Notes: generated by a model not told the origin, from the sequence alone. A stretch of DNA of 14,921 nucleotides from Oscillospiraceae bacterium (GCA_003499325.1 DNIP01000181.1:6441-21361), one strand, 5' to 3'; positions 1 through 6,615 are shown, numbered from the stretch's first letter. Numbers and translations: made by a program.

Positions 1-19
1 GTTTTAATGATACTTAGTA

Positions 20-763
20 TTATTCATCCTCACTCAGGATCAGGGGCAGGAGCTTGTGCACGTCGCCGTCCATGACCTTCCATTTGGCGGTAACCTCGCT
101 CTCGTCCCTCACCTCGGGGCTGATCTCCTGGTGGATATACAGCCCGTCGATGCCCACGCTCTTGGCGCCGAGCATATCGGAGTTCTTGTCGTTGCCGACC
201 ATGAGGCACTCCTTGGTGTCGAGGGAATAGCGCTCGATCAGCTTCTCAAAAAACTGGCGCTGGGGCTTGCTCAGGCGCTCCTCGGAGCTGATCATGATGC
301 CGTCAAAATACGGCAGGATGCCGAGCTCGTCCATCTCAGGGATGGTGAAGCTCTCCTGCGCGTTCGAGAGCAGGAAGATCCTCTTGCCCGCGTTTTTGAG
401 CCCCTCGAGCAGCTCGATCACGCCGTCATACAGGCGGATGAACAATGTCGAATCCTGTCGGAAGCGGCGTGCGGTTTTGCGCAGCAGGGTTATATCGGCG
501 TTGATCCCCTTGTCCGAGTACAGTCGGCGAAACACCTGCAACAGATCAATGTCAACATGCTTGCAGGTCGGGTGCCGGAGCCGCTCGCGCCTGAGAGCGC
601 GCTTGACGTACTTTGCGTAGGAGGATCGCAACTCACCCGGGGTGAACGACGCGCCGCCCATCGCGTATACCTGCACCGCCTTGCGCCAGAAATCGAGCGA
701 AAACTCATCGGTGCGGATATCGATCAGTGTGCCATATAGATCAAAAATAATGTTGCGATACAT
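20..763 (-). CDS. HAD-superfamily hydrolase (subfamily IA-like), 247 aa
   Basis: Soluble cytoplasmic haloacid-dehalogenase-fold hydrolase. Motif I is FDLYGTL with nucleophile Asp8. Motif II is LLSNAQ (Ser133). Motif III is Lys166 in RLSKPQ. Motif IV is GNDKNSD (Asp192, Asp196). A helical cap lies between motifs I and II (about residues 20-110), as in C1-cap members. Known of the family: these enzymes form an aspartyl intermediate and mostly act as small-molecule phosphatases, but phosphatases usually carry Asp two residues after the nucleophile. Here that residue is Tyr10 (DxY), the pattern of 2-haloacid dehalogenases. The substrate cannot be named. The start is supported by GGGAG seven nt upstream of ATG at 763. 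The gene stands alone, divergent from nifJ across a long repeat-rich spacer. Family call is firm; function is unknown. Confidence 0.9.
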   Translation of the reverse strand: MYRNIIFDLYGTLIDIRTDEFSLDFWRKAVQVYAMGGASFTPGELRSSYAKYVKRALRRERLRHPTCKHVDIDLLQVFRRLYSDKGINADITLLRKTARRFRQDSTLFIRLYDGVIELLEGLKNAGKRIFLLSNAQESFTIPEMDELGILPYFDGIMISSEERLSKPQRQFFEKLIERYSLDTKECLMVGNDKNSDMLGAKSVGIDGLYIHQEISPEVRDESEVTAKWKVMDGDVHKLLPLILSEDE

Positions 764-808
764 ATGCTGACTCCCTTGCTGCTGCCCTTACAAAACCGTG
801 CACTTTCG

Positions 809-837
809 ATAATGATATTTTATCAATAAACCGTCAA
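809..837 (-). promoter_or_regulatory. Putative sigma-A promoter of the HAD gene
   Basis: Read on the minus strand: TTGACG (832-837) as -35, a 17-bp spacer, and CATTAT (809-814) as -10. The surroundings are AT-rich and the leader would be about 40 nt. The -35 matches 5/6 and the -10 matches 4/6 of consensus. An overlapping TATCAT is a possible alternative -10 but gives a 14-bp spacer. Confidence 0.45.
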
Positions 838-915
838 AAATTCCATACCTATTTAGAATAAGAATCATAGCGAATTTAAGAAAATTTTGTGCAACATCGG
901 CTCCATGTGTGTGCC

Positions 916-1156
916 ATCGAGAAACGATAGATAGGGCTGTAGGGTACGGCGCTTGAGGAGTTGTCCAAATCTTTGATTTGGCTTACAACTCCCATGCAAG
1001 GCTCTCCCAAGAAGCGGAGCATACTTGCGAACGCTGATTGGCTGAGAGCTACTGCTTGTCGACGTACCGCATGGCAGGAGCGTTTCTATCCTATCTCACG
1101 ATTTCGATAATAGATACACCCGTCATCCTCGGTACGTCATAAATGCCGTACCCTAC
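916..1156. repeat. Non-coding block dense in inverted repeats, possible MITE relic
   Basis: A perfect 12-bp inverted repeat GTAGGGTACGGC (939-950) / GCCGTACCCTAC (1145-1156) brackets about 194 bp. Inside it is a strong hairpin: GGAGTTGT (957-964) with ACAACTCC (985-992), plus CCAAATC (965-971) with GATTTGG (975-981). There is also GCTCTCCCAA pairing with TTGG..GAGAGC (about 1002-1046), GACGTACC (1061-1068) with GGTACGTC (1131-1138), and an imperfect 20-bp pair 916-935 with 1090-1108. That last pair crosses the 12-bp arms rather than nesting in them. No credible reading frame. The contents fit a decayed mobile repeat or a structured RNA, and the sequence alone cannot separate these. Confidence 0.6.
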
Positions 1157-1247
1157 GCAAAGATTGATTTGCTCCGCGTTTGGGTGGCATATTTCGGGAA
1201 GGTTGCGGGATGTCGCAAGCGTCATCCCCTACGGTAGACCTTTCAGC

Positions 1248-1353
1248 GGATTTGTAGGGGTCGACGCTTGAACACGCGTGCCCGACGTCCCGCGGCAAGG
1301 CGTTGCATGGGATTTGTAGGGGAGCGCCTCGGTGCTCCCGCGGCAGGGCGTTG
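1248..1353. repeat. Two tandem copies of a GTAGGGG...CCCGCGGC intergenic repeat
   Basis: Copy A (1248-1305) and copy B (1310-1353) share the left block GGATTTGTAGGGG (1248-1260; 1310-1322) and the right block CCCGCGGCAAGGCGTTG / CCCGCGGCAGGGCGTTG (1289-1305; 1337-1353, 16/17 identical). The middles differ in length and sequence. In copy B the middle makes a hairpin GGGAGC / GCTCCC. This is the form of the small interspersed palindromic repeats common in Clostridia intergenic DNA. The naming is from general familiarity, not a database match. Confidence 0.7.
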
Positions 1354-1391
1354 GTCAAAATGCAACATCCGTTGAGGATATGAATGTGTTA

Positions 1392-1429
1392 TAGGGTACG
1401 GCGCCGACACGCGTGTTCGCCGTTCCCTA
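1392..1429. repeat. 38-bp near-perfect palindrome related to the flanking repeats
   Basis: TAGGGTACGGCG (1392-1403) pairs with CGCCGTTCCCTA (1418-1429) with one mismatch. The centre is the perfect palindrome ACACGCGTGT (1407-1416). The first 13 bp repeat 940-952 exactly. The GAACACGCGTG core also occurs in copy A near 1270-1280, on the opposite strand relative to this copy. After both this palindrome (1424-1443) and an upstream site (1226-1245), a diverged CCCTACGrTAGACmTTTCA block occurs. So several generations of one repeat family have landed here. Confidence 0.65.
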
Positions 1430-1503
1430 CGATAGACATTTCATCTGCTTCGCATTCAGGCGGCATTGTACGGTAGGGTTTTGGGAGGGGTCTCCCTTCA
1501 CTG

Positions 1504-1559
1504 TTATCTATTATCTCTTATCTGTTATCTCTTATCTATTATCTGTTATTTATTATCCA
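1504..1559. repeat. 7-bp direct-repeat tract, TTATCTN x 8
   Basis: Eight back-to-back heptamers with no indels: TTATCTA, TTATCTC, TTATCTG, TTATCTC, TTATCTA, TTATCTG, TTATTTA, TTATCCA. The seventh base varies, and the last two units have drifted by one substitution each in the core. A short hairpin GGGAG/CTCCC (1483-1487/1492-1496) sits just upstream. The tract ends 19 bp before the -35 of the nifJ promoter, where UP-elements or activator sites normally lie. Confidence 0.85.
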
Positions 1560-1578
1560 AATTTACCACATTTTCCCC

Positions 1579-1607
1579 TTTACATAAGCGACAAAAAGTG
1601 CTAATAT
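1579..1607 (+). promoter_or_regulatory. nifJ sigma-A promoter
   Basis: TTTACA (1579-1584), 17-bp spacer, TAATAT (1602-1607). The overlapping TATACT (1605-1610) is a closer -10 hexamer but gives a 20-bp spacer. Transcription would start near 1614, leaving a leader of about 100 nt before the ATG at 1715. Confidence 0.6.
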
Positions 1608-1620
1608 ACTAGTTGGATAA

Positions 1621-1689
1621 GTCTGCGGTTTTTTGCCACCGCGGACGGACCGGAAATCTGCGTCAGTGTAGGACAGAGCTCATCTTACA
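1621..1689 (+). promoter_or_regulatory. nifJ 5' leader with two hairpins
   Basis: Hairpin 1: GTCTGCGG (1621-1628) with CCGCGGAC (1639-1646), eight pairs with one G-U, 10-nt loop. Hairpin 2: TGTAGGA (1667-1673) with TCTTACA (1683-1689), seven pairs with one G-U, 9-nt loop. Hairpin 2 ends 13 nt before the AGGAGG ribosome site (1703-1708). Hairpin 1 would lie within about 10 nt of the mRNA 5' end, a position typical of mRNA-stabilising stems. No T-run follows either stem, so neither is a terminator. I recognise no known riboswitch class. Confidence 0.5.
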
Positions 1690-1714
1690 GTGATGCAAAA
1701 ACAGGAGGAAAAAC

Positions 1715-4700
1715 ATGGCAAGACAAATGAAATCCATGGACGGCAACAACGCCGCCGCTTGGGTGAGCTATGCGTTCACCGAAGTAGCAGGTATTTATCC
1801 CATCACACCGTCCAGCCCGATGGCCGACTACGTAGACCAGTGGTCCGCACAGGGCATGAAGAACATCTTCGGCACTACCGTCAAGGTAGAAGAGATGCAG
1901 AGTGAAGCAGGCGCCGCAGGTACCGTGCACGGCTCGCTGAACGCGGGTGCGCTGACCACCACCTACACCGCTTCTCAGGGTCTGCTGCTCATGATCCCGA
2001 ATATGTACAAAATCGCGGGCGAGCTGCTCCCGTCCGTATTCCACGTATCCGCTCGCTGCGTCGCTTCTCACGCGCTGAACATCTTCGGCGACCATTCTGA
2101 CGTCTACGCTTGCCGTCAGACCGGTTTTGCGATGCTGGCGGAGACCAACCCGCAGGAGGTTATGGATCTGGGCGCTGTCGCTCATCTCGCTTCCATCAAG
2201 GGCAGAGTACCGTTCATCAACTTCTTCGACGGCTTCCGTACCTCTCACGAGATCCAGAAGATCGAGGTCTGGGACTTTGACGACCTCAAGGAAATGACCG
2301 ACATGGACGCTGTACAGGCGTTCCGTGAGCGTGCGCTGAACCCCGAGCATCCCACCATGCGCGGCTCTCACGAAAACGGCGATATCTTCTTCCAGCATCG
2401 TGAGGCGTGCAACAAGTACTATGACGCTCTTCCGGCTATCGTTGAGGAGTACATGGACAAGGTCAACGCGAAGCTCGGCACCGACTACAAGCTGTTCAAC
2501 TACTACGGCGCTCCCGACGCTGAGCGCGTGATCGTAGCGATGGGCTCCATCTGCGACGTTGCAGAGGAAGTTATCGACTACATGAACATGAGCGGCGAGA
2601 AGGTCGGTCTGGTCAAGGTCAGACTGTACCGTCCGTTCCGCGCTGATAAGCTGGTTGAGGCGATCCCCGCTACCGCGAAGAAGATTGCAGTCCTCGACCG
2701 CACCAAGGAGCCCGGCGCGCTGGGTGAGCCGCTCTACCTCGACGTAGTTGCCGCTCTGGCTGCCAACGGCTGCACCGCTAAGGTTGTCGGCGGCAGATAC
2801 GGCCTCGGTTCCAAGGACACCCCGCCCTCCAGCGTATTCGCTGTATACAAGGAGCTCGCGAAGGACGCTCCCCGTCACAACTTCACCATCGGTATCGTCG
2901 ACGACGTCACCGACCTCTCCCTGCCTGAGGAGCCCGCTCCCAACACCGCCGCAGAAGGTACCATCGAGTGCAAGTTCTGGGGTCTGGGCGGCGACGGCAC
3001 CGTAGGCGCAAACAAAGACTCCATCAAGATCATCGGCGACCATACCGATAAATACGTACAGGCATACTTCCAGTATGACTCCAAAAAGACCGGCGGTATC
3101 ACCATCAGCCATCTGCGCTTTGGTGACAAGCCCATCAAGTCCCCGTACTACATCAACAAGGCTGATTTCGTTGCCTGCCACAACCCCTCCTACATCCTCA
3201 AGGGCTACAAGATGGTTCAGGATGTTAAGCCCGGCGGCGTATTCCTGATCAACTGCCAGTGGACTCCCGAGGAGCTGAATTCTCACCTCAACGCCGAGAC
3301 CAAGCGCTATATCGCTAAGAACGACATCAAGCTCTACACCGTCAACGCGATCGATATCGCGGCTGAGATCGGTCTGGGCAAGCGTACCAACACCGTTCTG
3401 CAGAGCGCGTTCTTCTCCCTGTCCAAGGTGCTGCCCGAGGAAGAGGCGATCGGCTACATGAAGGAAAAGGCGCAGAAGTTCATGAAGAAGGGTAAAGAGA
3501 TCGTCGAGATGAACGAGAAGGCGATCGACGCCGGCGCTACCGCTTATGTCAAGATCGACGTTCCCGCTGACTGGGCAACTGCTGTTGACGCTGACACGAA
3601 GGCTGCCGATGTTGAGATGACCAAGCTCGAGAAGCAGGTCGAGAGCATCATGGAGCCTGTCGGCAGAATGGACGGCGACAACCTGCCCGTATCCGCCTTC
3701 GTTGACCACGCTGACGGTACCTTCGAGCAGGGCGCATCCGCGTTCGAGAAGCGCGGCGTTGCGGTCATGGTTCCCGAGTGGAACAACGAGACCTGCGCTC
3801 AGTGTAACCGCTGCGCGTTCGTCTGCCCGCACGCTACCATCCGTCCTTACGCGATGGACGAGGCTGAGGTTGCCGATGCTCCCGCAGCCATCAAGTACGG
3901 TCCCAGAGCCGTTAACAAAACCTATAAGTACACCCTGGCTGTCTCTCCGTTCGACTGCATGGGCTGCGGCGTCTGCGTAGGCGTCTGCCCGACCAACTCG
4001 TTGAAGATGGTTCCCCGTGAGTCTCAGGACGATCAGCAGGCAGTATTCGATTATTGTGTATCGAAGGTCACCGAGAAGCCCGAGACCACCGCGAAGATTA
4101 ACGTCATCTCCTCGCAGTACAAGCAGCCGCTGCTTGAGTTCTCCGGCTCCTGCGCAGGCTGTGCCGAGACCTCTTACGCGCGTCTGGTCACCCAGCTGTT
4201 CGGCGACAGAATGTATATCTCTAACGCGACCGGTTGCTCCTCCATCTGGGGCGGTCCTGCCGCTACCTCTCCCTACACCGTCAACAAGGACGGTCACGGT
4301 CCTGCTTGGGCGAACTCCCTGTTCGAGGACAACGCCGAGCATGGTCTGGGTATGTTCCTCGGTCAGCGCGCGATCCGTGATCGTCTGGTAGCTGACGTTA
4401 AGGAAATGATGGCTGACGAGAGAGCGACCGCTGAGTTCAAGGCTGCTGCCGACGAGTATCTCGCTACTCTCAACGACGGTGAGAAGAACGGCGCCGCGAC
4501 CAAGGCGCTGCTCGCAGAGGTCGAGAAGGTTGACGAGGCTTGCCCGTACAGAAAGGACATCCTCGCAAACAAGGCATATCTCTCTAAGAAATCCGTATGG
4601 ATCTTCGGCGGCGACGGCTGGGCTTATGATATCGGCTTCGGCGGCGTAGACCACGTACTCGCTACCGGTGAGGACGTCAACATCATGGTATTCGATACCG

Positions 4701-5239
4701 AGGTTTACTCTAACACCGGCGGTCAGGCTTCCAAGGCTTCCAACATCGGTCAGGTCGCTCAGTTCGCGGCAGCCGGTAAGGCGATCCAGAAGAAGTCTCT
4801 GGCTGACATCGCGATCTCCTACGGCTACATCTATGTCGCTCAGATCGCGATGGGCGCTGACATGAACCAGACCCTCAAGGCGATCCAGGAGGCGGAGGCT
4901 TATCCGGGTCCGTCGCTGATCATCGGCTACGCTCCCTGCGAGATGCACTCCATCAAGGGCGGCATGCAGAACTGCCAGAAGGAAATGCAGCGCGCCGTTG
5001 CCTGCGGCTACTGGAACAACTTCCGCTATGATCCCAGACTCAAGGCTGAGGGCAAGAACCCGTTCATCCTCGACAGCAAGGCTCCGACCGAGTCCTATCG
5101 CGACTTCATCATGAACGAGGCTCGCTACTCCGCGCTGACCCGTTCCTTCCCGCAGAGAGCCGAGGAGCTCTTCGAGAAGGCGGAAAAGACCGCTGAGGCT
5201 CGCTTTGAGACCCTCACCGAGAGAGCGAAGTCTGAATAA
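1715..5239 (+). CDS. nifJ: Pyruvate:ferredoxin (flavodoxin) oxidoreductase, 1174 aa
   Basis: Oxidative decarboxylation of pyruvate with CoA to acetyl-CoA and CO2, reducing ferredoxin; cytoplasmic, normally a homodimer. The single chain has the usual full length and domain order. The N-terminal pyruvate/TPP-side domain has YPITPSSPMADYVDQW near residue 30. The inserted ferredoxin domain has two 4Fe-4S sets: Cys694/697/700/704 (CAQCNRCAFVC) and Cys748/751/754/758 (CMGCGVCVGVC). The C-terminal TPP domain has CAGC (Cys813, 816), Cys841 and Cys1075 for the third cluster, and GGDGWAYDIG (about 965-974) plus SNTGGQ for TPP-Mg. AGGAGG lies six nt before ATG. Own promoter and downstream terminator indicate a monocistronic unit. 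Codon use is extreme: the codons TTA, CTA and TCA never occur. All key residues are intact. Substrate is inferred from family; a related 2-oxoacid is less likely. Confidence 0.98.
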   Translation: MARQMKSMDGNNAAAWVSYAFTEVAGIYPITPSSPMADYVDQWSAQGMKNIFGTTVKVEEMQSEAGAAGTVHGSLNAGALTTTYTASQGLLLMIPNMYKIAGELLPSVFHVSARCVASHALNIFGDHSDVYACRQTGFAMLAETNPQEVMDLGAVAHLASIKGRVPFINFFDGFRTSHEIQKIEVWDFDDLKEMTDMDAVQAFRERALNPEHPTMRGSHENGDIFFQHREACNKYYDALPAIVEEYMDKVNAKLGTDYKLFNYYGAPDAERVIVAMGSICDVAEEVIDYMNMSGEKVGLVKVRLYRPFRADKLVEAIPATAKKIAVLDRTKEPGALGEPLYLDVVAALAANGCTAKVVGGRYGLGSKDTPPSSVFAVYKELAKDAPRHNFTIGIVDDVTDLSLPEEPAPNTAAEGTIECKFWGLGGDGTVGANKDSIKIIGDHTDKYVQAYFQYDSKKTGGITISHLRFGDKPIKSPYYINKADFVACHNPSYILKGYKMVQDVKPGGVFLINCQWTPEELNSHLNAETKRYIAKNDIKLYTVNAIDIAAEIGLGKRTNTVLQSAFFSLSKVLPEEEAIGYMKEKAQKFMKKGKEIVEMNEKAIDAGATAYVKIDVPADWATAVDADTKAADVEMTKLEKQVESIMEPVGRMDGDNLPVSAFVDHADGTFEQGASAFEKRGVAVMVPEWNNETCAQCNRCAFVCPHATIRPYAMDEAEVADAPAAIKYGPRAVNKTYKYTLAVSPFDCMGCGVCVGVCPTNSLKMVPRESQDDQQAVFDYCVSKVTEKPETTAKINVISSQYKQPLLEFSGSCAGCAETSYARLVTQLFGDRMYISNATGCSSIWGGPAATSPYTVNKDGHGPAWANSLFEDNAEHGLGMFLGQRAIRDRLVADVKEMMADERATAEFKAAADEYLATLNDGEKNGAATKALLAEVEKVDEACPYRKDILANKAYLSKKSVWIFGGDGWAYDIGFGGVDHVLATGEDVNIMVFDTEVYSNTGGQASKASNIGQVAQFAAAGKAIQKKSLADIAISYGYIYVAQIAMGADMNQTLKAIQEAEAYPGPSLIIGYAPCEMHSIKGGMQNCQKEMQRAVACGYWNNFRYDPRLKAEGKNPFILDSKAPTESYRDFIMNEARYSALTRSFPQRAEELFEKAEKTAEARFETLTERAKSE

Positions 5240-5329
5240 GCGGCATCCCGCTTCTTTCCGCTCAGTATCATTGCGAGGAAAAGGGCGCACGCGTCCGAGA
5301 TCCTCACCGAGAGAGCGAAGAGTGAGTGA
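5240..5329 (+). other. In-frame duplicate of the nifJ 3' end after its stop
   Basis: After the TAA at 5237-5239 the same frame stays open for 29 codons until TGA at 5327-5329. Its end, EILTERAKSE-stop (5297-5329), repeats the true nifJ C-terminus ETLTERAKSE-stop (5207-5239). The first 24 nt match 23/24 and the full 33 nt match 28/33. The intervening 57 bp include a RFFPL-like stretch that weakly resembles RSFPQ at the matching place in nifJ. It has no start codon or ribosome site of its own, so it is a relic tail rather than a gene. Confidence 0.7.
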
Positions 5330-5367
5330 TTAACGGTTTAACCGAATATTTGCTGTATAGCATAACG

Positions 5368-5400
5368 ATACCCCCGAGTTTTTCTCGGGGGTATTTGTTA
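5368..5400 (+). terminator. nifJ intrinsic terminator
   Basis: A perfect 11-bp stem, ATACCCCCGAG (5368-5378) with CTCGGGGGTAT (5384-5394), TTTTT loop, followed by TTGTTA. It lies 129 bp after the nifJ stop and beyond the duplicated tail. Confidence 0.85.
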
Positions 5401-5402
5401 TA

Positions 5403-5523
5403 GGATGGGAGGGAGCTGTCAAAAGCAACATGGTAAGCCCCCATCCTTTTCAGCATCACCTATCAACGGGTGAGGGCAGAGCCCTCCCTTCACCATTCAT
5501 CATTCATGATTCACCATTCACCT
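5403..5523. repeat. Repeat-rich spacer: inverted repeats plus TTCAYSA heptamer tract
   Basis: GGATGGG (5403-5409) pairs with CCCATCC (5440-5446) over a 30-bp gap. GAGGGC (5472-5477) pairs with GCCCTC (5481-5486) around AGA. Then come five heptamers: TTCACCA, TTCATCA, TTCATGA, TTCACCA, TTCACCT (5489-5523). The junction CTCCCTTCAC at 5484-5493 also occurs at 1492-1501 before the other heptamer tract, so the two spacers share the arrangement G-rich hairpin, CTCCCTTCAC, 7-bp tract, promoter. No gene is seen in 5240-5691. Confidence 0.7.
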
Positions 5524-5582
5524 GCACAACCCCAAACGCTTCTTTTCACATTGCCGTCACCTAATATTTACAATATATTCAC

Positions 5583-5611
5583 TGGATTATTGCGCTTTGC
5601 TATGCTATAAT
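5583..5611 (+). promoter_or_regulatory. Extended -10 promoter of the ABC/GldG operon
   Basis: TATGCTATAAT (5601-5611) contains a perfect TATAAT (5606-5611) and the upstream TATG of an extended -10. The -35 position at 17-bp spacing is TGGATT (5583-5588), only a 3/6 match, which is tolerated with an extended -10. It lies about 80 bp before the first ATG and just after an AT-rich stretch. Confidence 0.65.
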
Positions 5612-5630
5612 CTATATTGGTTTAATATGG

Positions 5631-5676
5631 GATACCTTTCAGAAAACAGCGCTTTACCGCTCCCTTTCAAGGTATC
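5631..5676 (+). promoter_or_regulatory. Leader hairpin ending at the ribosome site of the ABC operon
   Basis: GATACCTT (5631-5638) is perfectly complementary to AAGGTATC (5669-5676). The 30-nt interior contains a small AGCG/CGCT stem (5648-5651/5658-5661). The ribosome site AAAGGAG (5677-5683) begins at the very next base. The stem would lie about 13 nt from the predicted 5' end of the mRNA. It may tune translation or mRNA stability; no riboswitch class is recognised. Confidence 0.5.
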
Positions 5677-5691
5677 AAAGGAGATAAACAT

Positions 5692-6615
5692 ATGATAGAA
5701 GTGAAAAATATTACCAAGCGCTACGGCGGCGTCAAGGCACTCGACGATATCAGCTTCACCGCCGACAGCGGCGAGGTCGTCGGTCTCTTAGGCCCCAACG
5801 GCGCGGGTAAAAGTACCACCATGAACATCATCACGGGGTATCTGGGCGCAACGTCGGGCACTGTGCTGATCGACGGCACCGACATCCTCACCTCCCCTAA
5901 AGCGGCGAAGGCAAAGATCGGCTATCTGCCCGAGCAGCCGCCGCTCTACCTCGATATGACGGTGCGCCGCTACCTCGAGTTCATCTTTGATCTCAAGAAG
6001 GTGCGCCTGCCCAAAAAGGAGCACATCAACGAGGTCATGGAGGTCGTCAAGATCGCGGACGTCGCCGACCGCGTCATCAAGAATCTCTCCAAGGGCTACC
6101 GCCAGAGAGTCGGCTTTGCGGGCGCCTTGATGGGCAATCCGCCCGTGCTGATCCTCGACGAGCCGACGGTCGGACTCGACCCCAAGCAGATCATCGATAT
6201 CCGCAAGCTGATCAAGTCGCTGGGCAAGAAGCACACCATCATCTTCTCGTCCCACGTGCTCAGCGAGGTGTCCGCCGTATGCGACCGCATCGTGATGATC
6301 AACAACGGCAAGCTCGTCGCGGATGCCAAGACCGATGAGCTCAGCGAGACCCTCAGCGGCAGCGGCATCCTCGCACTGGAGGTCGAAGGCGCTACCACCA
6401 CCGTACGTAACGCGATCAGCTCCGTGGATGGCGTCAAGCGCGTCACCAAGGGCGCGGGACTGAGCTACACGGTCGAATTCGAGACCGGCGTCGATATCCG
6501 ACGCGGCGTATTCAACGCGCTCGCCAAGGCGAACTGCCCCATCCTGATGATGCGTCCGGGCGGCATGACGCTGGAGGAGAGCTTCCTGAAACTGACCGAA
6601 GGAGGTGAGGACTGA
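5692..6615 (+). CDS. ABC transporter ATP-binding protein (GldA/CcmA-like), 307 aa
   Basis: Cytoplasmic ATPase subunit that powers the membrane partner encoded immediately downstream. Walker A is GPNGAGKST (34-42), Q-loop Gln82, signature LSKGYRQRV (132-140), Walker B VLILDEPT (152-159), D-loop GLDP (161-164), switch His188. The signature reads LSKGY rather than LSGGQ, a form typical of ABC-2-type exporters of the gliding/Nos family. A C-terminal extension of about 80 residues follows the catalytic core, as in drug/antibiotic-type ABC-2 ATPases. AAAGGAG lies eight nt before ATG. It is the first gene of a tight four-gene operon, and its stop overlaps the next start in TGATG. Family assignment is firm; the transported substrate is unknown. 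Confidence 0.93.
   Translation: MIEVKNITKRYGGVKALDDISFTADSGEVVGLLGPNGAGKSTTMNIITGYLGATSGTVLIDGTDILTSPKAAKAKIGYLPEQPPLYLDMTVRRYLEFIFDLKKVRLPKKEHINEVMEVVKIADVADRVIKNLSKGYRQRVGFAGALMGNPPVLILDEPTVGLDPKQIIDIRKLIKSLGKKHTIIFSSHVLSEVSAVCDRIVMINNGKLVADAKTDELSETLSGSGILALEVEGATTTVRNAISSVDGVKRVTKGAGLSYTVEFETGVDIRRGVFNALAKANCPILMMRPGGMTLEESFLKLTEGGED

Noticed and set aside
1137..1358. 73-codon minus-strand frame in the nifJ upstream spacer
   Set aside because: It lies across tandem palindromic repeats; no ribosome site and repeat-derived composition.
1504..1559. Heptamer tract as a CRISPR-like array
   Set aside because: Units are 7 bp and contiguous with no spacers; there are no cas genes.
764..1714. 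tRNA or other standard RNA gene in the long spacer
   Set aside because: No cloverleaf, CCA end, T-loop or other conserved RNA motif was found; the structure is explained by repeats and leader hairpins.
1685..5290. 1201-codon open frame antisense to nifJ
   Set aside because: It is the codon-aligned shadow of a gene that avoids TTA, CTA and TCA. The translation is a low-complexity Val/Leu/Arg/Asp mix with no domains, and nifJ on the other strand has every catalytic motif.
5631..5676. Leader stem as a known riboswitch
   Set aside because: Too short, with no recognisable conserved aptamer core and no terminator or anti-terminator alternative.
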